Source: Desnuesiella massiliensis (lineage in GTDB: Bacteria > Bacillota > Clostridia > Clostridiales > Clostridiaceae). Taken from it: a DNA stretch of 64,000 nt. A program made the position numbers and the translations under genes. Shown piece after piece: positions 17,365-24,845 of this stretch. The stretch covers positions 1-64,000 of the forward strand of contig NZ_LN879456.1 in assembly GCF_001403615.1 (NCBI RefSeq). Reading direction: 5' to 3'. Numbering within the stretch: position 1 is the first letter of the stretch; each line of letters starts with the position of its first letter. The notes under the pieces are model-generated. The model saw only the letters and a list, made by a program, of their open reading frames with translations. It searched no databases and was not told the DNA's origin.

Positions 17365-18516
17365 ATGTTAGAGCCTAAAAGAGCGTGGAAAACATTTGAA
17401 TCTATAGAAGAAGAATTAGAAAAATTAAGAGAATGGAAGCTTATATCCTCAAAGTCTACGGAAGTAAAACAATTTTATTATAAAGGTGCATATACGGACA
17501 AGTCTGTGGAATGTAAGGTGACAGGATTTGTTGATAATAACGAGATAATACTATATGTTAATGGAAATTTGCATAGTATTCATCCGGATTATTTTTTAGA
17601 CATGCAAAAGAAGGACTTTTCTGAAGATATTTCAGTTGAAGAAAAAGATAGAGATTTAGATAAGAGTCCCAAAAAAGAAAGAGTAAATAAAAAAGAGAAA
17701 TTAATAATAGTGGATATAGAAACACCCTTTAGTTTTTCACCTAAAGATGGAATAAGGGAAGTAGCAGCTATAGTTGTAGAAGACTATGAGATTGTAGATG
17801 AATTACATCTAGCCATCATTAATAATGAAGATGAGTATAAAAAGGGATATGGCTCGGGATTAGATAACATAGAAGAAAACGAAGAGCTAAGAGAAGAATT
17901 TAGGAACCTAATTTCTAAATATAAGTATCCAATAGTAGCTCATAATGCTAGCTTTGAAAGAAGCTTTTTAAGCTATTGGAATTGGGTAGATAAAGATCAA
18001 ACATTTTATTGTAGTATGAATACAATAAAAGCAACAGAAAAATTAAATAGTTATAAATTAAAAGACTTATTAAATCATTATAATATAAAAGATACTCAAA
18101 AACATACAGCGATACAAGATGTGTTTGATTTATTAGAATTATTAAAAGTAGTAAAGCCTAAAAAATGGAGTAAATTAGGAATCAGTAGTGATAACAATAT
18201 AATAAAAAGAAACTATATAGTAGATAAGAAAAAACAAGAAGAAGATAAGGTAAGATTAGAGCTAGCTAAAGAAAATATCATTGAAAACATATTAAATAGT
18301 AAGAGTATAGTATTTACAGGAGATACTTTAAAAAGTAGAGTAGAAATATCTGAGCTTGCCATACAATATGGTGGTATTGTAAAAAGCAGCGTAAGCAAAA
18401 AAACAGATATATTAGTTGTAGGTGAAAATCCAGGCAGTAAGTTAACTAAAGCCCAAGAGTTAGGAATTGAAATATTGTCTGAAGATGATTTTTTAAAGTT
18501 AATAGGTAAAAGCTAG
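17365..18516 (+). CDS. DEDDh 3'-5' exonuclease with C-terminal BRCT domain
   Basis: This 383-residue protein has a unique N-terminal segment (about 1-110) and an exonuclease domain of the DNA polymerase III epsilon type (about 112-265) with Exo I IVDIETPF, Exo II VAHNASFERSF and Exo III HTAIQDVFD, so all catalytic acids and the DEDDh histidine are present. A BRCT domain (about 310-380) ends the protein, with the GDTLKSR and KTDILVVGENPGSK segments seen in NAD-dependent ligases. It likely acts in DNA repair or editing. It is a stand-alone gene behind a GGAGAAG ribosome binding site. Confidence 0.87.
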   Translation: MLEPKRAWKTFESIEEELEKLREWKLISSKSTEVKQFYYKGAYTDKSVECKVTGFVDNNEIILYVNGNLHSIHPDYFLDMQKKDFSEDISVEEKDRDLDKSPKKERVNKKEKLIIVDIETPFSFSPKDGIREVAAIVVEDYEIVDELHLAIINNEDEYKKGYGSGLDNIEENEELREEFRNLISKYKYPIVAHNASFERSFLSYWNWVDKDQTFYCSMNTIKATEKLNSYKLKDLLNHYNIKDTQKHTAIQDVFDLLELLKVVKPKKWSKLGISSDNNIIKRNYIVDKKKQEEDKVRLELAKENIIENILNSKSIVFTGDTLKSRVEISELAIQYGGIVKSSVSKKTDILVVGENPGSKLTKAQELGIEILSEDDFLKLIGKS

Positions 18517-18551
18517 ATTAAACTAGCAAATTGATGTAATATGTATTTTTA

Positions 18552-18851
18552 ATGAAGCAAGGATTATATAAAAAAGGTGAAGTTCCTTCAAAAGAGCTGT
18601 TGGAGATTCTTATGAGATCAAGGCATAATCCAGGAATACATGAAACCTTAAAAAAGGCCACTGTAGGGGTTGCTGGGCTTGGAGGTCTGGGTTCCAATAT
18701 TGCAGCCTAACTTGCTCGAATAGGGGTAGGTAAATTAATTCTTGTAGATTTTAATTATGTAAAAGTAAACATGTCAAATTTTAAGGAAGGAGTAGAATAT
18801 CTTTCATTAAATGAGCTTAATGCTCAATTTTATGACGCTACCCCTCCATGA
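18552..18851 (+). pseudogene. ThiF/HesA-like adenylyltransferase fragment with in-frame stop
   Basis: Translation from 18552 gives a ThiF-like start including ATVGVAGLGGLGSNIAA, the ATP-binding glycine loop of E1-like enzymes. A TAA at 18708-18710 then interrupts the frame, which continues as LARIGVGKLILVDFNYV. The match to the family ends soon after and the frame stops at 18851, far short of the 200 or more residues of an intact enzyme. No thiamine-pathway neighbours remain. Confidence 0.8.
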
Positions 18852-18865
18852 AAATTTAAATAGAA

Positions 18866-18925
18866 GGTCGTGCTTCGCCTCCACCATTGAAGCCCTCGAC
18901 TAATATGATTAGTCGAGGATTTTCC
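18866..18925 (+). repeat. Dispersed head-plus-hairpin repeat, copy B
   Basis: Head GTGCTTCGCCTCCACCA (about 18870-18886) is followed by a perfect 11-pair stem CCTCGACTAAT/ATTAGTCGAGG with a 3-base loop (18894-18918) and ATTTTCC. The hairpin sequence differs from other copies while the head is conserved. Confidence 0.75.
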
Positions 18926-19116
18926 TATGTATAAGTTTAGAATTATTTAAAGTTAAAAATTCTATATTGCAAGAATAATTTTTTTATTATTCTCTAGCAC
19001 TCTATATGTCAATAATAAGTTCTTAACATTTAAAGGAAAGAATAAGTGCCTTTTAGTAAGTGAGAAATTATGAGGTATATTAAACGCTTCGCTCGTAAGC
19101 AGAAATGAGAATAGAG

Positions 19117-19158
19117 AAGCCCCTTTGCAATTGGTAAGTTTAAGATAGCAAAGGGACT
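19117..19158. terminator. Terminator-like hairpin
   Basis: Stem CCCTTTGC/GCAAAGGG (19121-19128 with 19148-19155), extended by AAG/CTT across one mismatch. It lies just downstream, on the minus strand, of an ahpF-like remnant and may have been that gene's terminator. The rest of the 18852-19292 intergenic stretch holds repeat copy B and AT-rich sequence. Confidence 0.6.
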
Positions 19159-19165
19159 TTAAAAA

Positions 19166-19222
19166 TTAGTTACGTATTAGGAAATCGAAGGCACTTAAGG
19201 CTGCATTGGCGCCTGCACCCAT
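19166..19222 (-). pseudogene. Remnant of an AhpF-like flavoprotein C-terminus
   Basis: The minus strand reads MGAGANAALSAFDFLIRN and stop. This matches the typical last residues of AhpF/thioredoxin-reductase-like proteins (GAxAALSAFDYLIR). Nothing recognisable of the enzyme remains further upstream, where the region runs into the FAD-dependent oxidoreductase gene. Confidence 0.5.
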
Positions 19223-19292
19223 TTTAAATTATTATTAACTAATTGATAACATGTGAACCTCCATGTCGGACTTTCACCGATTTTATAACATT

Positions 19293-20570
19293 CTACCCTA
19301 GTTTTTTCGCAAAAACATCAATTAACCCTAAAGTTTCAATTCTATTCTTAATTTCTTCATTATCAGTTGAATAAAGCCCTAAACTTTTCATTCTTTTGAA
19401 ATATTCTGCTCCAGAAAAAGTATGTCTAATCTTCTTGCCATCAGGCGTTGTTAATCTGTAATTAGAATAATAAATAATATCGCCAATAGTTGTTGAATTT
19501 GGTAAAGTTAATAAAGGCATATTGAGTAAAAATCTAACCGAATTATGGCCAGCTAAAGAACCAGTACAAATTGCTTCCGTATGGCCTATGAAGAATCCCG
19601 ATTTTTCACCAGCACAGAATAAGTTATCCACGCCTATTACTTTCAAATCATTGGTTCTTGGAGCTGCAGCTAGATATCTTATAGAATTACCCTTACCGCC
19701 AGAATAGGGATCCATAAATCTAACCTTCTCTAATCCATGAATTTTTCTAAGTTTATCAATAGGATAGAAAGGAGTCATAAGCTTTATGTGACCAGTATCA
19801 AGAAATACAAGGTTTTCTGCAAACTGATCAAGAGCATATTGTTGGCAAACCTTAATTCTAAGCTTTTGAGGATTTATGTCCTCTGAAGGAATCTTTAGAA
19901 CAACTACACCTTTTTTATCTAGTTCACGAACAATATCATCGGATAAACTATCCTTTGGAATCTCGCAAGATCCACTAAAAGCGCCAGGAGTTTCATCTTC
20001 ACGTATCGAAAATAAATCTTTTACTCCAGCTTTAGCGCTAATACTTACTCTCGAACCAAAGGTGGGACATCTTAGAATGCACATTACACAGCCATTACCG
20101 TACTTTGAGCAATTATCCATAGCACCTGTAGAACCAGTAGCATCTATAAACACATCTCCTTCTACCAAACTACCATCTTGAAGTTTTACATACTTGATCT
20201 TATTATCATCTTTTTCAATTGTAGCAACCCTGCTAATTAGGTTTAATTCTATACCTAAATCTACTAAGTAATTTCTTACAGCTGGTTCAACTTTAGTTAC
20301 ATCATAAAGGGATGCATGATTGTGTTCAGGAAAGTTTATATTCTTATGCCTAGCATTATCATCCATTAAATGAATTAAGTCTCCTGCACCTAGGTTAATT
20401 AATTCTTCTGCTGCAGTATATCTACCATTGTTTCTAAATATTCCTCCTACGTTTCCAAGACCTAAAAGTAAGTCTGTTTTTTCATATAAGATTACATCCG
20501 CTCCAGCTTTTTTTGCAGTAATCGCAGCAGCACAACCAGACCAACCACCACCAATAATTATGACTTTCAT
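19293..20570 (-). CDS. FAD-dependent oxidoreductase, GidA/TrmFO-like fold
   Basis: This 425-residue protein begins MKVIIIGGGWSGCAAAITA, a Rossmann dinucleotide-binding motif followed by the acidic strand VILYEK, and has a second FAD contact region (VIGVDNLFCAGEKSGFFIGH). A CVMCILRCP cysteine-rich stretch lies near residue 165. The overall layout resembles the FAD domain of MnmG/TrmFO tRNA-modifying enzymes, but orthology is not clear and the reaction is unknown. The start at 20570 is supported by AAGGAAGG; the frame extends 22 codons further upstream without a comparable site. It is a stand-alone gene. Confidence 0.75.
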   Translation of the reverse strand: MKVIIIGGGWSGCAAAITAKKAGADVILYEKTDLLLGLGNVGGIFRNNGRYTAAEELINLGAGDLIHLMDDNARHKNINFPEHNHASLYDVTKVEPAVRNYLVDLGIELNLISRVATIEKDDNKIKYVKLQDGSLVEGDVFIDATGSTGAMDNCSKYGNGCVMCILRCPTFGSRVSISAKAGVKDLFSIREDETPGAFSGSCEIPKDSLSDDIVRELDKKGVVVLKIPSEDINPQKLRIKVCQQYALDQFAENLVFLDTGHIKLMTPFYPIDKLRKIHGLEKVRFMDPYSGGKGNSIRYLAAAPRTNDLKVIGVDNLFCAGEKSGFFIGHTEAICTGSLAGHNSVRFLLNMPLLTLPNSTTIGDIIYYSNYRLTTPDGKKIRHTFSGAEYFKRMKSLGLYSTDNEEIKNRIETLGLIDVFAKKLG

Positions 20571-20680
20571 AATAATACCTTCCTTATTAATAAGTACTAA
20601 TATTACAATATTTATTAATATAAAATTTGATACCAAATTTTTCAGATTTAAATTAGATTAATTCTGTGGATTTTAAAGGT

Positions 20681-20831
20681 CACGCTTCGCCTCCACCAGT
20701 GAAAAATAGCTATGTAAGCTTAAATTTATGTAGCTATTTTTTTATTTATGAAATCTTTATATAAAAATTCTTTCTTAGTAAGTAATTCATCTGTGTACCT
20801 GCCATTTCTAGAAGTAGTAATTTATAATAAC
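20681..20831 (+). repeat. 151-base dispersed repeat, copy C
   Basis: Head CACGCTTCGCCTCCACCA is followed by a stem AAAAATAGCTA/TAGCTATTTTT and about 95 further bases. By eye the 151 bases differ from copy D (24144-24294) at only three positions. The shared tail after the hairpin shows no coding frame. The preceding bases (TTTTAAAGGT) also match copies F and G. Confidence 0.9.
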
Positions 20832-20851
20832 CGGTATTTATTGTTATCAGC

Positions 20852-20895
20852 AAAGAGGACATGCAAGATTTAACTATCGCTTGGCTGTCCTCTTT
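20852..20895 (-). terminator. Terminator for the RidA gene
   Basis: Perfect 10-pair stem AAAGAGGACA/TGTCCTCTTT with a 24-base loop, lying about 110 bases past the minus-strand RidA stop codon. Confidence 0.6.
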
Positions 20896-21004
20896 ATTGA
20901 TAATATGGCTTGAAAACTCTAGATGTACTGTCACTTTGTGCTAATAGCAATCGTGCCTTTTCGATGACTGATCTCCTGGCACCTCGTTGACCACTGTATC
21001 CGAG

Positions 21005-21397
21005 TTAGCCGATGTGTGCAACTGCACGAATTTCAATCAGCTGGCCAGGGAACGCCATACCCGATACACCGACGAGGGTGCCGGCTGGTCGATGGTCGCC
21101 CACATACTCTTTGAAAATACTGATGCATTTTTCAAAATGTTCTTGTGGGTCTGTCAGAAAAATCTCCATCTCAGCGATGTTCGACCTCGTAGCATTAAAT
21201 CCCGCCAGTACGCGATCAAGATTCTCAAGCGTTTGTCTGGTCTGTGCTTCGATATCGCCCTCGCCAACAAACGTGCCCTGCATATCATGAGAGAATTGAC
21301 CCGAAATGTATATGGTGCCGTTAACGCAGTAGCCTTGGGCGATGCCGTGTTCATCTTCCCATGGAAGACCGTGGCTGTAGGTTTTAGTATTAGTCAT
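21005..21397 (-). CDS. RidA/YjgF/YER057c-family protein
   Basis: This 130-residue protein has the RidA fold pattern (YISGQFSHDMQG, QTRQTLENLDRVLAGF, EIFLTDPQEHFEKC, RPAGTLVGVSGMAFPGQLIEI). The terminal segment has Glu but no clear Arg of the active-site type, so imine deaminase activity is uncertain. The start at 21397 follows GGAGTGA. Base composition is clearly richer in G and C than all neighbours, which suggests recent transfer. It is divergent from an HxlR regulator across several palindromes and is probably its target. Confidence 0.85.
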   Translation of the reverse strand: MTNTKTYSHGLPWEDEHGIAQGYCVNGTIYISGQFSHDMQGTFVGEGDIEAQTRQTLENLDRVLAGFNATRSNIAEMEIFLTDPQEHFEKCISIFKEYVGDHRPAGTLVGVSGMAFPGQLIEIRAVAHIG

Positions 21398-21410
21398 TAT
21401 TATCACTCCT

Positions 21411-21484
21411 TTACTTTAAAGTAAGCTTAGTATATACTAAGTTCAAATAGAAAAATAGTACGCACTTTATTAATAGGTACTATT
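21411..21484. promoter_or_regulatory. Cluster of palindromes between ridA-like and hxlR-like genes
   Basis: Three inverted repeats lie in 74 bases: TTACTTTAAAGTAA (21411-21424) and CTTAGTATATACTAAG (21426-21441), both perfect, and AATAGTAC/GTACTATT (21454-21461 with 21477-21484). The last has the spaced GTAC-type half-sites often seen for HxlR regulators. They are likely operators for the divergent promoters. Confidence 0.7.
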
Positions 21485-21502
21485 CGAAAGGATAGTGTAA
21501 GT

Positions 21503-21844
21503 ATGGGTATGGCTGATTTTAATGGTAAAGTTAAAAATATTCAAGATACACCATTTGGTTATACAATGTCAGTGATTGGCGGTAAATGGAAGATGGTTAT
21601 TATTTACCTTTTAGCAGAAAACCAACCAGTTCGCTTTAATGAACTGAAAAGACAAATAGGAACTATTACTTTTAAAATATTGAGTTCTCAATTAAAAGAA
21701 TTGGAAGCGGATGGTTTGGTAAAACGAAAAGAGTATCCTCAAATCCCCCCTAAAGTAGAGTACAGTCTGACAGATAAAGCAATAACTCTATTACCCGTTT
21801 TGGAAGAGTTGTGTGAGTGGGGAGCAAAAAATCGCAGTAAATAA
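21503..21844 (+). CDS. HxlR-family winged-helix regulator
   Basis: This 113-residue protein contains the HxlR signature (SVIGGKWKMVIIYLL, RFNELKRQIGTITFKILSSQLKELE in two parts, and the wing VEYSLTDKA). HxlR proteins respond to aldehydes, oxidants or electrophiles and typically act as dimers on palindromic operators. It is divergent from the RidA gene. An AAAGGAT ribosome binding site precedes ATG 21503; a second in-frame ATG at 21509 is possible. Confidence 0.88.
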   Translation: MGMADFNGKVKNIQDTPFGYTMSVIGGKWKMVIIYLLAENQPVRFNELKRQIGTITFKILSSQLKELEADGLVKRKEYPQIPPKVEYSLTDKAITLLPVLEELCEWGAKNRSK

Positions 21845-21887
21845 AAGAAACTTAATAAAAAGTTAAATTTGTTTCTGAAATTTTCTC

Positions 21888-21916
21888 TTGAAACCAATGA
21901 AATATGATGGTAAAAT
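21888..21916 (+). promoter_or_regulatory. Predicted sigma-A promoter for the guanine deaminase leader
   Basis: TTGAAA (21888-21893), a 17-base spacer and TAAAAT (21911-21916), about 70 bases ahead of the first aptamer. Confidence 0.5.
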
Positions 21917-21984
21917 TACTGCTAGAGGATTTATGCAGTGTCCTTATTATGTTTATGTAAAATTATAAAATATGTGAGTATTAT

Positions 21985-22102
21985 CTTGTATATAATTAGA
22001 AATTGGTCTAATTGTATCTACCGGGTTACCGTGAATTACCTGACTACAAGAATGATCTAAAGTTTATTCGATTTAGCTTTAGATTATTCTGTAGTCTTTT
22101 TT
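21985..22102 (+). promoter_or_regulatory. Guanine riboswitch 1 with overlapping terminator
   Basis: The aptamer spans 21985-22050. P1 is CTTGTA/TACAAG, P2 ATTAG/CTAAT, the J2/3 sequence TATCTACC is followed by the L3 core ACCGTGAAT, and J3/1 reads GACTAC. The J3/1 base that distinguishes guanine from adenine aptamers is C, as in the xpt guanine aptamer. The downstream terminator (22043-22102, AGAATGATCTAAAG/CTTTAGATTATTCT extended by ACTAC/GTAGT, then CTTTTTT) shares the 3' strand of P1. Ligand-stabilised P1 and the full terminator therefore exclude each other, which predicts an ON switch. Confidence 0.88.
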
Positions 22103-22285
22103 AGTTGGCTGCCTTTTTTGTTGTTTAAAAGTTAGGCTGCTTATTGCATGTGATAACATATTCTAATCAGTGGTGAAAAGCAATGAAAAGCTTGAAGACT
22201 ATAATGATGGAAAGATTACTGTTAGAAGATCTATGCAGCGCCCATTTTGTGGGTTATATAATATTATAAAATATGTAAGTATTAT

Positions 22286-22406
22286 CTTGTATATAATTAG
22301 AAGTTTGGTCTAATTGTATCTACCGGGTTGCCGTGAATTACCTGACTACAAGAATAATCTAAAGTTTATTCGATTTAGCCTTAGATTATTCTATAGTCTT
22401 TTTTAG
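22286..22406 (+). promoter_or_regulatory. Guanine riboswitch 2 with overlapping terminator
   Basis: This is a second complete guanine aptamer (22286-22352), 301 bases after the first, with the same P1 (CTTGTA/TACAAG), core TATCTACC, CCGTGAAT and J3/1 GACTAC, and a P2 loop longer by one base. Its terminator (AGAATAATCTAA/TTAGATTATTCT, outer ACTA/TAGT, then CTTTTTT) again uses the P1 3' strand. The upstream leader is also duplicated but more diverged, so the pair arose by tandem duplication of the whole unit. It precedes the guanine deaminase start by about 110 bases. Confidence 0.88.
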
Positions 22407-22519
22407 TTGGCTGCCCGGTTTTTATATTTTAATTACCTTGTAATGAAGGTGTATACACTGATGGATTAGTATATTTAGCTAATTTAATTTAATAGAGGGA
22501 TTTATAAAGGAGGATTTTT

Positions 22520-23803
22520 ATGCAAAAAATTTTTGCTGTTAAAGGCAATATTATATTTACTAAGGAGTTTGGCAAATACGAGATATTTGAAAATGGATAT
22601 ATTGTTGTCCGTGGAAAAAGTATTATAGGCGTTTATAAAGAACTTACGGAAGAATATAGGGAAATAAGAGTAGAAGACCATGGTGATTCTTTAATCATAC
22701 CTGGTTTTGTTGATCTTCATTTACATGCACCTCAGTTTGGGAATTTAGGATTAGGCCTTGATAAAGAATTAATGCCTTGGCTTGAAGCATACACATTCCC
22801 AGAGGAGGCAAAGTTTTCAGATGTAGACTATGCAAGGAAAGTGTATTCAGCTTTTATAAGAGAGCTTTGGAAGAATGGTACGACCAGAGCTTGTGTTTTT
22901 GCTACAATCCATAAAAACAGTTCTAAATTGTTGATGGAGATGTTCGCTGAAGCAGGATTATCAGCCTTTGTAGGTAAAGTAAACATGAATAGAAACTCTC
23001 CAGAATTTTTGATAGAAACTACTGAAGATTCTATTAATGATACACGTGAAATTCTTGAAGAGTATTCAAAAAAATATGATCTTGTAAAGCCAATAATTAC
23101 TCCAAGATTTGTTCCTACTTGCAATATGGAATTATTAAAAGCTCTTGGTGATTTGGCTAAAGAATTTAATGTTCCAGTTCAATCGCACTTAAGTGAAAAT
23201 CAAGGTGAAATTTCCTTTGTGAAAGAATTACACCCAGAATCAAGGAATTATGCAAATGTATATGAAGAGGCAGGCCTTTTCGGCCAAACTCCTACTGTTA
23301 TGGCTCACTGCGTATTGGTCGATGAAGATGAAATTGAACTTATGGCTAAAAATAAAGTATTTGTTGCTCATAGCCCTAATTCCAACTGTAACCTTTCAAG
23401 TGGTATTGCACCTATAAGAAGACTTATATCAAGAGGGGTTCCCGTGGGGCTGGCAAGCGATATTTCTGGTGGACATAGTACTTCAATGCTGGATGTTATT
23501 GTTAATAGTGCTCAAGTAGCTAATTTAAAGTGGATTAAATCACATAGGGTAGAGAAGCCATTTACAACAGCTGAACTCTTCTATTTAGCAACAAAGGGTG
23601 GTGGTCAATTCTTTGGTAAGGTAGGAAGCTTTGAAGAAGGTTATGAATTTGATGCCCTTGTCATTGATGATAGTTCTTTACCTGCATTTCGACCACTATC
23701 AGTTGAACAAAGATTGCAAAAGTTTATCTACACTGGTGATGGCAGAAACATTGCAGAGAGATATGTAGCAGGTAAGAGGGTAGAAGAACCAATTATGTAT
23801 TAA
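22520..23803 (+). CDS. guaD: Guanine deaminase
   Basis: This 427-residue amidohydrolase converts guanine to xanthine and ammonia. The metal site is visible as FVDLHLHAPQ (near residue 65), with further ligands in VQSHLSENQGE, MAHCVLVDEDE and GLASDISGGHSTS. NSNCNLSSG and the PQFGNLGLGLD segment are typical of GuaD. An AAAGGAGG ribosome binding site precedes ATG 22520. Expression is under two tandem guanine riboswitches, consistent with the substrate. No transporter is adjacent. It follows the HxlR gene but has its own promoter region. Confidence 0.93.
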   Translation: MQKIFAVKGNIIFTKEFGKYEIFENGYIVVRGKSIIGVYKELTEEYREIRVEDHGDSLIIPGFVDLHLHAPQFGNLGLGLDKELMPWLEAYTFPEEAKFSDVDYARKVYSAFIRELWKNGTTRACVFATIHKNSSKLLMEMFAEAGLSAFVGKVNMNRNSPEFLIETTEDSINDTREILEEYSKKYDLVKPIITPRFVPTCNMELLKALGDLAKEFNVPVQSHLSENQGEISFVKELHPESRNYANVYEEAGLFGQTPTVMAHCVLVDEDEIELMAKNKVFVAHSPNSNCNLSSGIAPIRRLISRGVPVGLASDISGGHSTSMLDVIVNSAQVANLKWIKSHRVEKPFTTAELFYLATKGGGQFFGKVGSFEEGYEFDALVIDDSSLPAFRPLSVEQRLQKFIYTGDGRNIAERYVAGKRVEEPIMY

Positions 23804-23898
23804 TTTTAAGGCTAGCTGGTATGAACTTAGTCAATTTTATTTTTATAATGAGTAAGAATGCTGGTGACTTTTGAATAGTTTATAAAAAATAAAAGGAT

Positions 23899-24120
23899 AT
23901 GAGGAAAAGAAATCCAAAGCTAAAAATATTACATATTTTAGATATTTTAAATAAAGAATCTGACGAGGAAAATATCCTTACAATGAAGGATATTGAGGAA
24001 AGACTTTGCAATTTGGGCATAAGTGGAGAAAGAAAGTCAGTAACAAAGGACATAGCCTTGTTAAAGGATTTTGGTTATGATATATGATGATAAAGATTTG
24101 GAGATTTTAAGAAATTTATA
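23899..24120 (+). pseudogene. Truncated WYL-type regulator, N-terminal HTH only
   Basis: The first 62 codons encode the N-terminal winged helix typical of WYL regulators (KILHILDILNKESDEEN, TMKDIEERL, SVTKDIALLKDFGYDI). The frame then stops at 24087. A shift of frame reads a few more codons (YDDKDLEILRNL) before a second stop. The central and WYL domains are absent. It has an AAAGGAT site 5' and no intact partner. Confidence 0.7.
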
Positions 24121-24143
24121 GAAAATTAGAGGGTACTAGTAGT

Positions 24144-24294
24144 CACGCTTCGCCTCCACCAGTGAAAAATAGCTATGTAAGTTTAAACTTATGTAGCTAT
24201 TTTTTTATTTATGAAATCTTTATATAAAAAATCTTTCTTAGTAAGTAATTCATCTGTGTACCTGCCATTTCTAGAAGTAGTAATTTATAATAAC
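24144..24294 (+). repeat. 151-base dispersed repeat, copy D
   Basis: Near-identical to copy C (three differences seen by eye). Here the hairpin is more regular: outer stem AAAAATAGCTA/TAGCTATTTTT enclosing the perfect inner palindrome TAAGTTTAAACTTA. It lies between the WYL remnant and an XRE gene. Confidence 0.9.
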
Positions 24295-24381
24295 AATATA
24301 AATATATACATGAATGTTAATATTGGTTGATAGACATGGAAAGGTAAGAAAAATATAATAAATATGAAAGGTATGATAAAT

Positions 24382-24804
24382 ATGATTAATATAAATTTGA
24401 AAAGATTAAGGAAATTGAATCAATATACTCAGGAAGAGATAGCTGAAAAGATTAATGTTTCTAGGCAAGCTGTGGCTAAATGGGAAAATGGAGAGTCAAC
24501 TCCGGATATAAATAGTTGTATTGCACTTGCAAATTTGTATAACGTTACTATAGATGATTTAGTTAATCATTCAGAAGAAGAGTCAGGAGTTGTGGTGCCG
24601 CCTAAAGGAAAACATTTCTTTGGATCAGTTGTAGTTGGAGAACGTGGTCAGATTGTTATTCCTAAAAAAGCAAGAGAATTATTTGATATTAAGTCTGGTG
24701 ATAAATTATTAATACTGGGAGACGAAGATAGAGGCATTGCCATTGTACATCAACGTGACCTTATAAATTTTGTGGGGAAAATTGGAGTAGCAACAAAGGA
24801 ATAA
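24382..24804 (+). CDS. XRE-family HTH fused to an AbrB/SpoVT-like domain
   Basis: This 140-residue protein has an N-terminal Xre/Cro helix-turn-helix (QYTQEEIAEKINVSRQAVAKW, split by one residue from the usual pattern) and a C-terminal swapped-hairpin AbrB domain (VVGERGQIVIPKKARELFDI, KSGDKLLILGDE). Two DNA-binding modules in one small protein suggest a transition-state or local regulator. The start at 24382 is preferred for spacing to AAAGG; in-frame ATGs exist at 24364 and 24373. It lies 41 bases before a glycosyltransferase gene and is probably co-transcribed with it. Confidence 0.83.
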   Translation: MININLKRLRKLNQYTQEEIAEKINVSRQAVAKWENGESTPDINSCIALANLYNVTIDDLVNHSEEESGVVVPPKGKHFFGSVVVGERGQIVIPKKARELFDIKSGDKLLILGDEDRGIAIVHQRDLINFVGKIGVATKE

Positions 24805-24845
24805 TAACTTTTAAGTAGACGGGTTAGAAGGAGGATGATTCCAAT

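Noticed and set aside
19261..19279. Minus-strand GGTGAAAGTCCGACATGG, reminiscent of group II intron domain V
   Set aside because: No complementary outer stem and no reverse transcriptase or intron boundaries nearby.
20987..21424. Long plus-strand frames across the RidA region
   Set aside because: High GC on the coding minus strand keeps the other frames open; they lack ribosome binding sites and motifs.
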